Positions 10,547-18,309 of a stretch of 64,000 nucleotides of DNA are shown piece by piece. The notes below the pieces were generated by a model. That model saw only the letters and a program-made list of their open reading frames with translations, did no database searches and was not told the DNA's origin. The translations under genes were made by a program, and so were the position numbers. The stretch comes from Terrimonas ginsenosidimutans (GTDB lineage Bacteria; Bacteroidota; Bacteroidia; Chitinophagales; Chitinophagaceae): positions 590,631 through 654,630 of the forward strand of contig NZ_JAKLTR010000002.1 of assembly GCF_022012415.1 (NCBI RefSeq). Direction: 5' to 3'. Within the stretch, counting starts at the first letter, position 1; every line of letters starts with the position of its first letter.

Positions 10547-11110
10547 TCAGTCGAGCCGCGACATCTGTTCCTCGTCGATCTTTTTGAACAGGTGAAACGG
10601 TTTATACACCCGCCAGTTATCCAGTTCCTGCAATTCGATATAGCGGTTCAGTTTCGCTTTCCTGAAATCATACTGCGTCTGCTCCGGCATGTTCAAACAA
10701 ACAACCCAGCCATTCTCATCAGTGATCTCCTCATATAATTCTTCATAATAGTCAGCCTGCCCACTATGAAAATTCAGCACATTTTCCGCAATAAGAATGA
10801 ACTTGTTAATTCCTTCATACATGAACTTCTCCAAAACATCCCGTTTCAACGTCATCATATCTCCTTCAATCGCATCATTCCACTCCCCAATCATTTCAAT
10901 AATAGCATACCGTTCTTCATAGTCCGCCATTAGTACTTTGAGGTAAAGCGTCCGGCTGCCAAATTCATCCCATTGAGGATGGATATAATAATTGTAAACT
11001 GTTTGCGAGAATTCGAATTCAGAATAGGCCCGGCCATGAAAAGGCGAGCGGACATCTTCTTCACTAACATATATGTGCCGCCAGTTATAAAAAGGTTCTA
11101 TATCATGCAT
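10547..11110 (-). CDS. Conserved hypothetical protein, cytoplasmic
   Basis: A 187-residue soluble acidic protein without signal peptide or membrane segment; I do not recognise a named family. It is rich in Tyr, Trp, Phe and Glu (for example EPFYNWRHIYVSEEDVRS near the N-terminus and YYEELYEEITDENGW in the C-terminal half), suggesting a compact alpha/beta fold. It stands alone, with its own TATCTTTG promoter element, between the sdh and thr operons. Codon use resembles its neighbours. No catalytic pattern is evident. Confidence 0.7.
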   Translation of the reverse strand: MHDIEPFYNWRHIYVSEEDVRSPFHGRAYSEFEFSQTVYNYYIHPQWDEFGSRTLYLKVLMADYEERYAIIEMIGEWNDAIEGDMMTLKRDVLEKFMYEGINKFILIAENVLNFHSGQADYYEELYEEITDENGWVVCLNMPEQTQYDFRKAKLNRYIELQELDNWRVYKPFHLFKKIDEEQMSRLD

Positions 11111-11200
11111 AGGCTAAGAGGAAAAGAGGGTAAAGAGAAAAAAGAGTGACGATTGAAAACGATTTTCAGATCAGTATTTTTTCCCTTGTCTCTTATGCCG

Positions 11201-11208
11201 CAAAGATA
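11201..11208 (-). promoter_or_regulatory. Candidate -7 element for the gene at 10547-11110
   Basis: TATCTTTG on the minus strand, an exact TAnnTTTG match, about 90 nt upstream of the start codon. No good -33 element was found. Confidence 0.45.
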
Positions 11209-11293
11209 AGCCAAGAGGAAAAAAGAGGAAAACGGGCAGGTAGTTTTTAACTCTTTTTATCCTTTTACTCATCCGGTTCAGCCGCCGCCCATC

Positions 11294-12616
11294 TTAACTT
11301 CCGCTGAGCAGGATATGGGCGAGGTGATTGTAATCGGGTTTCATGAAAAGGCTTTTCTTTTTTTCGTTCATGAGAGACTTCAATGATGGAGGCATGACGA
11401 CGGGCTTTCCTGTTGCGGTCTGTACGGCGTCCGGAAATTTTACCGGGTGTGCTGTTTCAAGAAAAAAACCTTTCAGATCCACGTGTTCGCTCAGGTAGCG
11501 ATCAAGAGCCAGATAACCAACAGCGCCATGCGGATCTGCCAGGTACTGGTGTTTGTCGAAGATATCTTTGATCGCCTGCATTGTTTCTGTATCAGAAACA
11601 GTGGCAGATGATAATTTCTTTTTGAGGTCCGGCAGTTGCTGATGGAAGATCTCCAGAATGCGCACGAAGTTGCTCGGGTTGCCGACGTCCATCGCATTAC
11701 TGAGGGTTGGGATGGCGGTACGTGTTTTGTATTCCCCGGTTTCCAGATAATTTGTCACAACGTCATTGGCATTACAGGCTGCTATAAAATGATTTACCGG
11801 AAGACCCGATGCATTGGCCAGGATACCGGCGCAGATATTGCCAAAATTCCCGCTGGGAACAGAGATCACCGGCGGATTGTGTTTATCCTTCCATTGTTTC
11901 CAGGCAAGGAAATAGTAGAACTGCTGCGGCAGCCATCGCGCTACGTTGATGGAATTTGCTGATGTAAGAAAAATATTGCGGCGCAAGGCCTCATCTGCAA
12001 ACGCTTGCTTAACGAGCTGCTGGCAATCATCGAAGCTCCCATCAACTTCCAGGGCCTTGATATTTTTCCCTAATGAAGTAAGTTGCTTTTCCTGTACCGG
12101 GCTGACTTTCCCAGAAGGATAAAGGATTACCACCTCCACTCCTTCCACACCAAGGAAACCATTGGCAACGGCTCCGCCTGTATCTCCCGAAGTTGCCACA
12201 AGCACGGTTACTTTTTTTGATTCGCCCGAAAGAAAATAACCAAGGCAACGGCTCATGAACCGTGCTCCTATGTCTTTGAATGCAAGTGTTGGACCATGAA
12301 ACAGTTCGAGTGACGAGATCTGCTTATTCAATTCAACTAAAGGGATGGGAAAGCTCAAGGTCTCTTTGACAATGGTCCTGAGTTTTTCGTCCGGAATGGT
12401 TGATCCTACATATGGCTTTATTACATCAAAGGCGATGTCCTCATCAGCCATTTGCTCTATCCTGCCGATCCATTCTTTATCTTTTACAGGAATGGTTTCC
12501 GGAAAATAAAGGCCTTTATCAGGGGCTTGCCCCAGTATAGTGGCATCTTTAAAGTCAACCGCGGGAGATTGTTTATTCAGACTATAATATTTCACGATAG
12601 GTGTTTTAATGATCAA
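11294..12616 (-). CDS. thrC: Threonine synthase
   Basis: A 440-residue PLP enzyme that converts O-phosphohomoserine to threonine. The PLP lysine is K114 in HGPTLAFKD, and the phosphate-binding loop region (TSGDTGGAVANGF) is visible. The N-terminal YYSLN is typical of threonine synthase; an in-frame GTG at codon 8 (VKYYSLN, start 12595) is a plausible alternative start. It is the last gene of thrA-thrB-thrC and begins 16 bp after thrB, so it is clearly cotranscribed. No strong terminator is seen downstream, although the 11.11-11.29 kb gap is rich in purine/pyrimidine inverted runs. Confidence 0.96.
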   Translation of the reverse strand: MIIKTPIVKYYSLNKQSPAVDFKDATILGQAPDKGLYFPETIPVKDKEWIGRIEQMADEDIAFDVIKPYVGSTIPDEKLRTIVKETLSFPIPLVELNKQISSLELFHGPTLAFKDIGARFMSRCLGYFLSGESKKVTVLVATSGDTGGAVANGFLGVEGVEVVILYPSGKVSPVQEKQLTSLGKNIKALEVDGSFDDCQQLVKQAFADEALRRNIFLTSANSINVARWLPQQFYYFLAWKQWKDKHNPPVISVPSGNFGNICAGILANASGLPVNHFIAACNANDVVTNYLETGEYKTRTAIPTLSNAMDVGNPSNFVRILEIFHQQLPDLKKKLSSATVSDTETMQAIKDIFDKHQYLADPHGAVGYLALDRYLSEHVDLKGFFLETAHPVKFPDAVQTATGKPVVMPPSLKSLMNEKKKSLFMKPDYNHLAHILLSGS

Positions 12617-12632
12617 TGAGCCGGGTAAAGTA

Positions 12633-13559
12633 TTATTTCAAAGCCTCTATACGTACTCCGTTCTTATTTACAGTTGTTACATAAGTGTGATAAGCGATCC
12701 CGATCTTATCATACACTTTTTTCATTTCTGCTTCCACTTTTTTTGCAGCTGCCTCATCCCTGCTTAGCATAAAAATAGAAGGACCTGATCCTGAGATCCC
12801 CCCACCGAGAGCTCCTGCTGCCTTGCAATTGGCTTTCACTTCATCAAACCCAGGAATGAGAATGCTTCTTACAGGCTCGATGATCACGTCTTCGAGGGAA
12901 CGGCCAATCAGATCGAGATCATTTTTGCAGAAGCCGGCTACCAGTCCAGCGATATTCCCCCACTGCCTGATCGCATCCTTCAGCTGCACCTGCTGACGAA
13001 GGATCTGCCTTGCGTCAGATGTACGCACTTCTATCTGCGGATGGATAACAGTAACGAAGAGCTCCGGACAGGGAATGGAAGTTACGTCAAGCGGATGGAT
13101 CGACCTGATAAGGCTCACACCTCCCAGTATACACGGCGCGATATTATCAGCATGCTTCACACCTGATGCAAGTTTTTCACCATTCATGGCAAACTGGATC
13201 ACTTCATCCGTACTGAATATATTACCGAGTAAATGATTGGCTGCAACTGCCGCGCCTGCTGCACTGGCTGCACTTGAGCCGATACCACTGCCAGGCTTGA
13301 TATGCTTTTCTATAGTGACCTCAAAGCCCGTGTTGCCACCGATCTTTTCCATGATAGAGAGGAATACCACACCTGCTACATTCTTCTCAGGATCTGTCGG
13401 AAGATTGTATTCATCACGATTGTGAATGATCACCTTCGGTTCGTCCAGCAGCGATACTTCCATGATATCGGACGGTTCATTGAGCGCAAGTCCGAGAATA
13501 TCGAAACCACATACAAGGTTAGCAACAGTTCCGGGAGCGAATACTTTTATTTTTGACAT
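12633..13559 (-). CDS. thrB: Homoserine kinase (GHMP family)
   Basis: A 308-residue GHMP kinase that phosphorylates homoserine with ATP. The ATP-binding motif PGSGIGSSAASAAG is at about residues 89-102, and a second Gly-rich motif (GALGGGISGSGPS) lies in the C-terminal half. It sits between thrA and thrC, giving the order of the threonine pathway. The 147-bp space to thrA contains a tandem octamer repeat. Cytosolic. Confidence 0.96.
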   Translation of the reverse strand: MSKIKVFAPGTVANLVCGFDILGLALNEPSDIMEVSLLDEPKVIIHNRDEYNLPTDPEKNVAGVVFLSIMEKIGGNTGFEVTIEKHIKPGSGIGSSAASAAGAAVAANHLLGNIFSTDEVIQFAMNGEKLASGVKHADNIAPCILGGVSLIRSIHPLDVTSIPCPELFVTVIHPQIEVRTSDARQILRQQVQLKDAIRQWGNIAGLVAGFCKNDLDLIGRSLEDVIIEPVRSILIPGFDEVKANCKAAGALGGGISGSGPSIFMLSRDEAAAKKVEAEMKKVYDKIGIAYHTYVTTVNKNGVRIEALK

Positions 13560-13659
13560 GCGTTAGGAAAGATTTTGGCTCAAATGCTCTATATTTTAAC
13601 AGCTCAGAAGTTGGAAGGCAGGCTTTTGCCGTCAAATTCTGTAACAATCAAATCATTGA

Positions 13660-13703
13660 ACTATTAAACTATTAAACCATTAAACTATTAAACTTTTAAA
13701 CTG
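13660..13703. repeat. Tandem octamer repeat between thrA and thrB (family D)
   Basis: The unit ACTATTAA repeats with period 8 for about five and a half copies: two perfect copies, ACCATTAA, one perfect copy, ACTTTTAA, then ACTG. It is the reverse complement register of the GTTTAATA repeat between sdhA and sdhB. It ends a few bases from the thrA stop codon. Confidence 0.85.
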
Positions 13704-13706
13704 TTT

Positions 13707-16148
13707 TTATCTGCTTGCACGAATGATATCCGCAAACACTCCGCTCGCCGTAACTTCCGCACCGGCACCTGCGCCTTTCACGACCATTGGTTGCTCCGGG
13801 TATCGTTCTGTGTAGAAAAGAACGATATTGTCTTTCCCATACAAATGATAAAGGTTATGTGCAGGATCGATGTGTTGTAATCCAACAGCTGCTTTGCCGT
13901 TGTTGAATGTTGCCACGAATTTTAATTTGCAACCTGCCTTGGCAGCATTATCAAACAGTGCTTTGAAATGTTTTTCTTCTTTGGCCATCGCGGCATAAAA
14001 ATCAGCAACCGATCCCTGCATACAGGATTCCGGCATAAAACTTTCGTTGCTGATCTCATTCATTTCGATCTTCTCTCCTGCTTCGCGTGCAAGGATCATG
14101 ATCTTGCGCATTACGTCTGTACCACTGAGATCAAGACGTGGATCAGGTTCTGTATACCCTTCGTCCTGCGCCTGTTTTACCACCTCAGCAAACGGGCGGC
14201 TGCCATCATAATTATTGAAGACGAAGTTCAGTGTTCCGCTCAACACCGCGTCGATCCGGTTCACACGATCACCGCTTCTTAAAAGGTCATTTAACGTTCC
14301 AATGATCGGCAGTGCGGCTCCAACATTTGTTTCAAAAAGGAACTGGCAATTAAACTCATTGGCCAGATCTTTCAATCTTTTGTATTGTTCGTAAGCGGAT
14401 GAAGCAGCGATCTTATTACATGCCACCACCGAAATGCTCTTTTGCAGCAGCTTATCGTATACAGCTGCTACCTTATCATTGGCTGTTACATCCACAAAAA
14501 TGGAATTCCGGAGATTGCGGCTGATAATACCTTCCACAAAACTTTCGAGACTGGCAGACTCACCATTTTCCAGTTCGCCTTTCCATTTCTCCAGGTTGAT
14601 GCCCTCTTCTTTCAACAACATCTTACGGCTATTTGATACACCTACCAATCGCACCTGCAATTTCATTTGCTGCTGCAGGAAGCCAAGTTGTTTCTGAAGC
14701 TGGCCTAATAATTTTGCCCCTACATTCCCGGTACCTGCAATGAACAGGTTTACCTGCTTATAAGTCGTTTCAAAGAATTCTTCATGTAATACGTTGATCG
14801 CTTTGCGGACATCTTTGGTAGAGATAACGGCAGAGATATTCTTTTCGGATGAACCCTGTGCGATCGCACGGATATTCACGCCATTCTTACCCATTGCGCT
14901 GAACATACGGCCACTGATCCCCGGGTGGCTTTTCATATTCTCACCAACAAGAGCTGCAACGGACAATTCGTTTTCGATGGTCAGCGGCTCCACTTTCTGT
15001 AAGGTGATCTCATTGGCAAATGCAGCATCAACTACCTGCTTTGCCAGCGCCGCCGCGCTGGAATCAACCGCCACGCAGATCGAGTGTTCGGAGGAGCTTT
15101 GCGTGATCAGGATCACGTTGATCCGCTCATTGCTCAATGCTTCGAAAAGACGTTTGGAAAATCCCGGGATCCCGATCATTCCACTTCCTTCCAGGCTTAA
15201 CAGAGCGATATTATTGATACTCGAGATACCTCTTACAATGTTTCCGGTCTTAGAAGCTGCTGCTTCTATCAGCGTGCCCTCGTCCTGCGGGGCAAATGTA
15301 TTCTTGATCCATACAGGGATACGCTTGTTCATCACAGGTTGTATCGTTGGCGGATAGATCACTTTTGCGCCGAAGTGCGACAGTTCCATTGCTTCCTGGT
15401 AAGAAATGCGCGGAATGATGCGCGCGTTGGCGGTAAGCCTCGGATCAGCCGTCATCATCCCGCTCACATCTGTCCAGATCTCCAGGTTTACAGCATCAAC
15501 ACAGGCTGCCAGGATCGCTGCGGTATAATCGGAGCCACCGCGCCCGAGCGTTGTGGTGATCCCCTTTTTATCTGCGGAGATAAACCCGGGCAACAGGAAC
15601 AGACCCGCCTCAGAAGAAGAAAAGTACTGCCTGACCTTTTCAGCCGTTGCAGTAAAGTCTACTTCCGCAGCCGTATAATTTGAATTGGTAATGATCAGTT
15701 CGCGGCTGTCCTTCCAGGCAACCTCTACCCCATTTGATAAGATTGTTTCTGCAATAATGCGGGAGGATAGCCATTCGCCATAGCTGGCGATCCTGTCCTT
15801 TGACCGGGTGGTCAGTTCCCGCAGCAGGTAGATCCCGCTGCAGATGTCTTCGAGTTCATTACAACTTTTCTTTACCAAGCTGAGCAACTGGCTTTGCTGT
15901 GCAACCGGAATAAGTTGCTTTACTGCTTCAAGATGCCGTTGCTCCACTACCGCCAGTTTTTCTTTATAGGAATCATCGCCTTCTGCCGCTAATGAAGACG
16001 CGGATAAGAGCAGATCCGTGACACCTCCCAGTGCTGATACAACTACGATCGTTTTATCTTTTTGCTTTGCTGCTGTAACGATGCTGACAACCTTTCTGAT
16101 ATTTTCCGCATTGGCTACGGAAGTTCCGCCAAACTTTAAGACCTGCAT
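13707..16148 (-). CDS. thrA: Bifunctional aspartokinase I / homoserine dehydrogenase I
   Basis: An 813-residue fusion that catalyses the first and third steps from aspartate to threonine. The aspartokinase domain begins with KFGGTSV at residues 5-11 and includes GRGGSDYTA. Two ACT-type regulatory segments follow (about residues 310-460). The homoserine dehydrogenase domain starts near residue 465 with the NAD(P)-binding GTGNVG. Length and order match E. coli ThrA, which is feedback-inhibited by threonine. It heads the thrABC operon and is preceded by a Thr/Ile-rich leader peptide, so attenuation by charged tRNA is likely. Confidence 0.97.
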   Translation of the reverse strand: MQVLKFGGTSVANAENIRKVVSIVTAAKQKDKTIVVVSALGGVTDLLLSASSLAAEGDDSYKEKLAVVEQRHLEAVKQLIPVAQQSQLLSLVKKSCNELEDICSGIYLLRELTTRSKDRIASYGEWLSSRIIAETILSNGVEVAWKDSRELIITNSNYTAAEVDFTATAEKVRQYFSSSEAGLFLLPGFISADKKGITTTLGRGGSDYTAAILAACVDAVNLEIWTDVSGMMTADPRLTANARIIPRISYQEAMELSHFGAKVIYPPTIQPVMNKRIPVWIKNTFAPQDEGTLIEAAASKTGNIVRGISSINNIALLSLEGSGMIGIPGFSKRLFEALSNERINVILITQSSSEHSICVAVDSSAAALAKQVVDAAFANEITLQKVEPLTIENELSVAALVGENMKSHPGISGRMFSAMGKNGVNIRAIAQGSSEKNISAVISTKDVRKAINVLHEEFFETTYKQVNLFIAGTGNVGAKLLGQLQKQLGFLQQQMKLQVRLVGVSNSRKMLLKEEGINLEKWKGELENGESASLESFVEGIISRNLRNSIFVDVTANDKVAAVYDKLLQKSISVVACNKIAASSAYEQYKRLKDLANEFNCQFLFETNVGAALPIIGTLNDLLRSGDRVNRIDAVLSGTLNFVFNNYDGSRPFAEVVKQAQDEGYTEPDPRLDLSGTDVMRKIMILAREAGEKIEMNEISNESFMPESCMQGSVADFYAAMAKEEKHFKALFDNAAKAGCKLKFVATFNNGKAAVGLQHIDPAHNLYHLYGKDNIVLFYTERYPEQPMVVKGAGAGAEVTASGVFADIIRASR

Positions 16149-16204
16149 GGATCTGTATTTAAATGATAATTGATAGAATGAGAGCGATTCTCTTTGGTAT
16201 TCAG

Positions 16205-16256
16205 CCCTGTGGGGCCCTGGGGTAGTATGGTAAATTAATCCGCGTTAGCGGATTGT
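16205..16256 (-). promoter_or_regulatory. Attenuator hairpins downstream of the thr leader peptide
   Basis: On the minus strand a perfect AATCCGC/GCGGATT hairpin with loop TAAC overlaps the leader stop codon (about 16239-16256). It is followed by the G+C-rich block CCCCAGGGCCCC (near 16210-16222) that could form the competing structure. No long U tract follows, so the exact terminator form is unclear. Confidence 0.5.
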
Positions 16257-16283
16257 TGTAATCGTTGTAATAATAGCCATCAT
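16245..16283 (-). CDS. thrL: thr operon leader peptide (attenuator)
   Basis: Twelve codons encode MMAIITTITTIR and stop; nine of the twelve residues after the tandem Met-Met-Ala are Thr, Ile or Arg, with four Thr and four Ile codons. This is the classic signature of a transcription-attenuation leader for an operon making threonine (and the precursor of isoleucine). The frame stays open upstream to a TTG at 16338-16340, so a longer peptide cannot be excluded. A perfect 7-bp hairpin (AATCCGC-TAAC-GCGGATT) overlaps the stop codon, and a G+C-rich block follows about 30 nt later. Confidence 0.82.
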   Translation of the reverse strand: MMAIITTITTIR

Positions 16284-16374
16284 TGCAACAGGAGCCGTTG
16301 CAAAAGAAGAAGAGATGATATGGTTATTATTTCCTACCAAAATGCTGATGCAATATAAATGAAAAAGTCAAATA

Positions 16375-16476
16375 AAGTCAAAATTCAAAAGTAAAAATTA
16401 AAAAAAGCACCATAATGATAGATAATCTCTACCGTTCAGGGTGCTTTTTTTAATTTTTACTTTTGAATTTTGACTT
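16375..16476 (-). terminator. 37-bp perfect palindrome, terminator after murQ (family A element A1)
   Basis: Left arm 16375-16411 and right arm 16440-16476 are perfectly complementary over 37 bp with a 28-nt loop. Each arm consists of period-7 A-rich units (AGTCAAA, ATTCAAA, AGTAAAA, ATTAAAA) next to a GCACC/GGTGC clamp and T or A runs, so it can terminate in both directions. It starts 2 bp from the murQ stop codon and separates murQ from the thr leader. The same heptamer arms recur at six other places in the window. Confidence 0.85.
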
Positions 16477-16477
16477 C

Positions 16478-17293
16478 TTACTTCGTAACTGACTCCGCGG
16501 CCTTTTTAACGCTGCCATGCTTTACCAGGAGTTCTTTTGCTTTTTCATAATCACTCCAGTTCAGTCTTTCCATCAGCATCTTTACTCCACGATCGATCAG
16601 CTTCTCATTGGTAAGCTGCATGTTCACCATCTTATTATCTTCCACCCTGCCGAGTTGGATCATGGCGGATGTCGAGATCATATTTAATACAAGCTTCTGC
16701 GCGGTACCGCTTTTCATCCGGGTGCTGCCGGTTACAAATTCGGGGCCTACCACCACTTCGATCGGAAAATCCGCTGCAGCGCTTACCGGGGAATCAGGGT
16801 TGCAGGAAATGCTGCCGGTGATGATTCCCTTCTTGCGGCATTCGTCCAATGCCCCGATCACATACGGAGTAGTACCACTTGCCGCAATGCCGATCACCAC
16901 ATCTTTATCTGATACATTATATGCCTGCAGATCTTTCCAGCCCTGCTCACGATCATCTTCCGCAAATTCAATTGCCGTAGTAATCGCCTTGTCGCCACCA
17001 GCAATAACGGCGATCACCAGGCCATAGGGAACGCCGTATGTGGGCGGACATTCACTTGCATCAACTACCGCAAGTCTTCCGCTCGTGCCTGCGCCAATGT
17101 AAAACAAGCGGCCACCCATCAACATCTTATCGCTAACTACTTCTGTAAGTTTCTCGATCTGGGGAATAGCTGCTTCAACTGCAGCGGGAACGGTCTGATC
17201 TTCTTTATTAATATTATCCAATAAAGTTCTTACACTCATTTTTTCAAGATGACGGTAAGGACTATCCTGCTCTGTGAATTTTTCGAATGCCAT
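16478..17293 (-). CDS. murQ: N-acetylmuramic acid 6-phosphate etherase
   Basis: A 271-residue SIS-domain protein that cleaves the lactyl ether of MurNAc-6-phosphate to give GlcNAc-6-phosphate and D-lactate. The sugar-phosphate binding motif IGAGTSGRL is at residues 66-74. E81 in SECPPTYG and E112 in FAEDD align with the two catalytic glutamates known in E. coli MurQ. It lies 9 bp after a kinase gene on the same strand, which fits a MurNAc phosphorylation and etherase pair. The protein is somewhat shorter at the C-terminus than the E. coli enzyme. Confidence 0.95.
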   Translation of the reverse strand: MAFEKFTEQDSPYRHLEKMSVRTLLDNINKEDQTVPAAVEAAIPQIEKLTEVVSDKMLMGGRLFYIGAGTSGRLAVVDASECPPTYGVPYGLVIAVIAGGDKAITTAIEFAEDDREQGWKDLQAYNVSDKDVVIGIAASGTTPYVIGALDECRKKGIITGSISCNPDSPVSAAADFPIEVVVGPEFVTGSTRMKSGTAQKLVLNMISTSAMIQLGRVEDNKMVNMQLTNEKLIDRGVKMLMERLNWSDYEKAKELLVKHGSVKKAAESVTK

Positions 17294-17302
17294 GTATCTC
17301 TT

Positions 17303-18148
17303 TTAACTATGATAATCTATCAGCCCACTCATAGGCTTCTTTATTACTGTTCCTAATTCAAATTCATAACTATGGCAAAGCTGGGCCAGCACGTCACGGA
17401 AACCAAATGCCACGCTGCCCACAAAGTTCACCGGATGCGACCATATTTCCCGGTATTTACACAAATGATTGAAGAAAAAATCATTCAACCCATCTTCAAT
17501 AATGTTCTCGATCATGTAATGGTTGCGGTTTTCTGCAAGAAATTTTGCAAAACCAGCCAGGTAACGGTTCGGTAAGGGTTTTTTATAAACGTTTTCGAGG
17601 ATCTCTTTCGCATTGGTCATGTATGTCAGATCAAAACGGCCACGCAGCTCTTCGTCAAATGTGCCGTACAGATAATACTGTATTACTTTTTTACCCAAAT
17701 AGGCACCGCTACCTTCATCACCCAATACATAGCCCAGCCCCGGACTGTTCTTCATGATCTTTTTACCATTATAAAAACAGGAATTTGATCCGGTGCCGAG
17801 GATCGCCGCCACACCTTTGCCGTCTCCACAAAGTGAGCGCGCCGCTGCAAGCATATCATGCGTCACTTCCAGTGATGTTGCCTCAGGAAAAACCTTGCGC
17901 AATGCTTTTTTTACGATCGCCACATTATCCGGATTGGAGCAACCCGTTCCATAATAATAGATCTCATCGACACTTACATTCTTAAGCTTTGACCGGAGTT
18001 CTTTCTGCAATAGTTCCTGAATTTGCTCGCCGCTCAGAAAGTAGGGACTGATGCCCTGTGTGATCACTGTTTTTACTTTACCGGAGCCTACCAGGGTCCA
18101 TTCTGATTTGGTAGCACCACAGTCTGAAATTAATTTGACAGAAGGCAT
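17303..18148 (-). CDS. BadF/BcrA-type ATPase, candidate MurNAc/GlcNAc kinase (MurK-like)
   Basis: A 281-residue actin-fold sugar kinase. The phosphate-1 loop is LISDCGATKSEW (D9, G11, T13) and the adenosine/phosphate-2 motif is AILGTGSNS, as in the N-acetylglucosamine kinase/BadF family. In other Bacteroidota, such as Tannerella, a kinase of this family (MurK) supplies MurNAc-6-phosphate to MurQ. The 9-bp spacing to murQ makes that role likely, as a step in peptidoglycan sugar salvage (inference). Cytosolic. The next gene upstream is divergent, so the pair forms a two-gene operon. Confidence 0.85.
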   Translation of the reverse strand: MPSVKLISDCGATKSEWTLVGSGKVKTVITQGISPYFLSGEQIQELLQKELRSKLKNVSVDEIYYYGTGCSNPDNVAIVKKALRKVFPEATSLEVTHDMLAAARSLCGDGKGVAAILGTGSNSCFYNGKKIMKNSPGLGYVLGDEGSGAYLGKKVIQYYLYGTFDEELRGRFDLTYMTNAKEILENVYKKPLPNRYLAGFAKFLAENRNHYMIENIIEDGLNDFFFNHLCKYREIWSHPVNFVGSVAFGFRDVLAQLCHSYEFELGTVIKKPMSGLIDYHS

Positions 18149-18309
18149 GATTTGAGTTTAGGTTCCCGTTTATCGCTGGATGCTAGAGCGTAAGAAGGTT
18201 ATTGGGAAATGTTTAACAAGGGAATAACCTTCAAACAGGGTGCCCGCAAAAGCCGGCAATCCATAAACAATAAACTTTGTCTATTTTGCGCCAAATTTCA
18301 GCAAAATAA

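Noticed and set aside
7288..13703. Octamer repeats as a CRISPR array
   Set aside because: The units are 8 nt, contiguous and without spacers.
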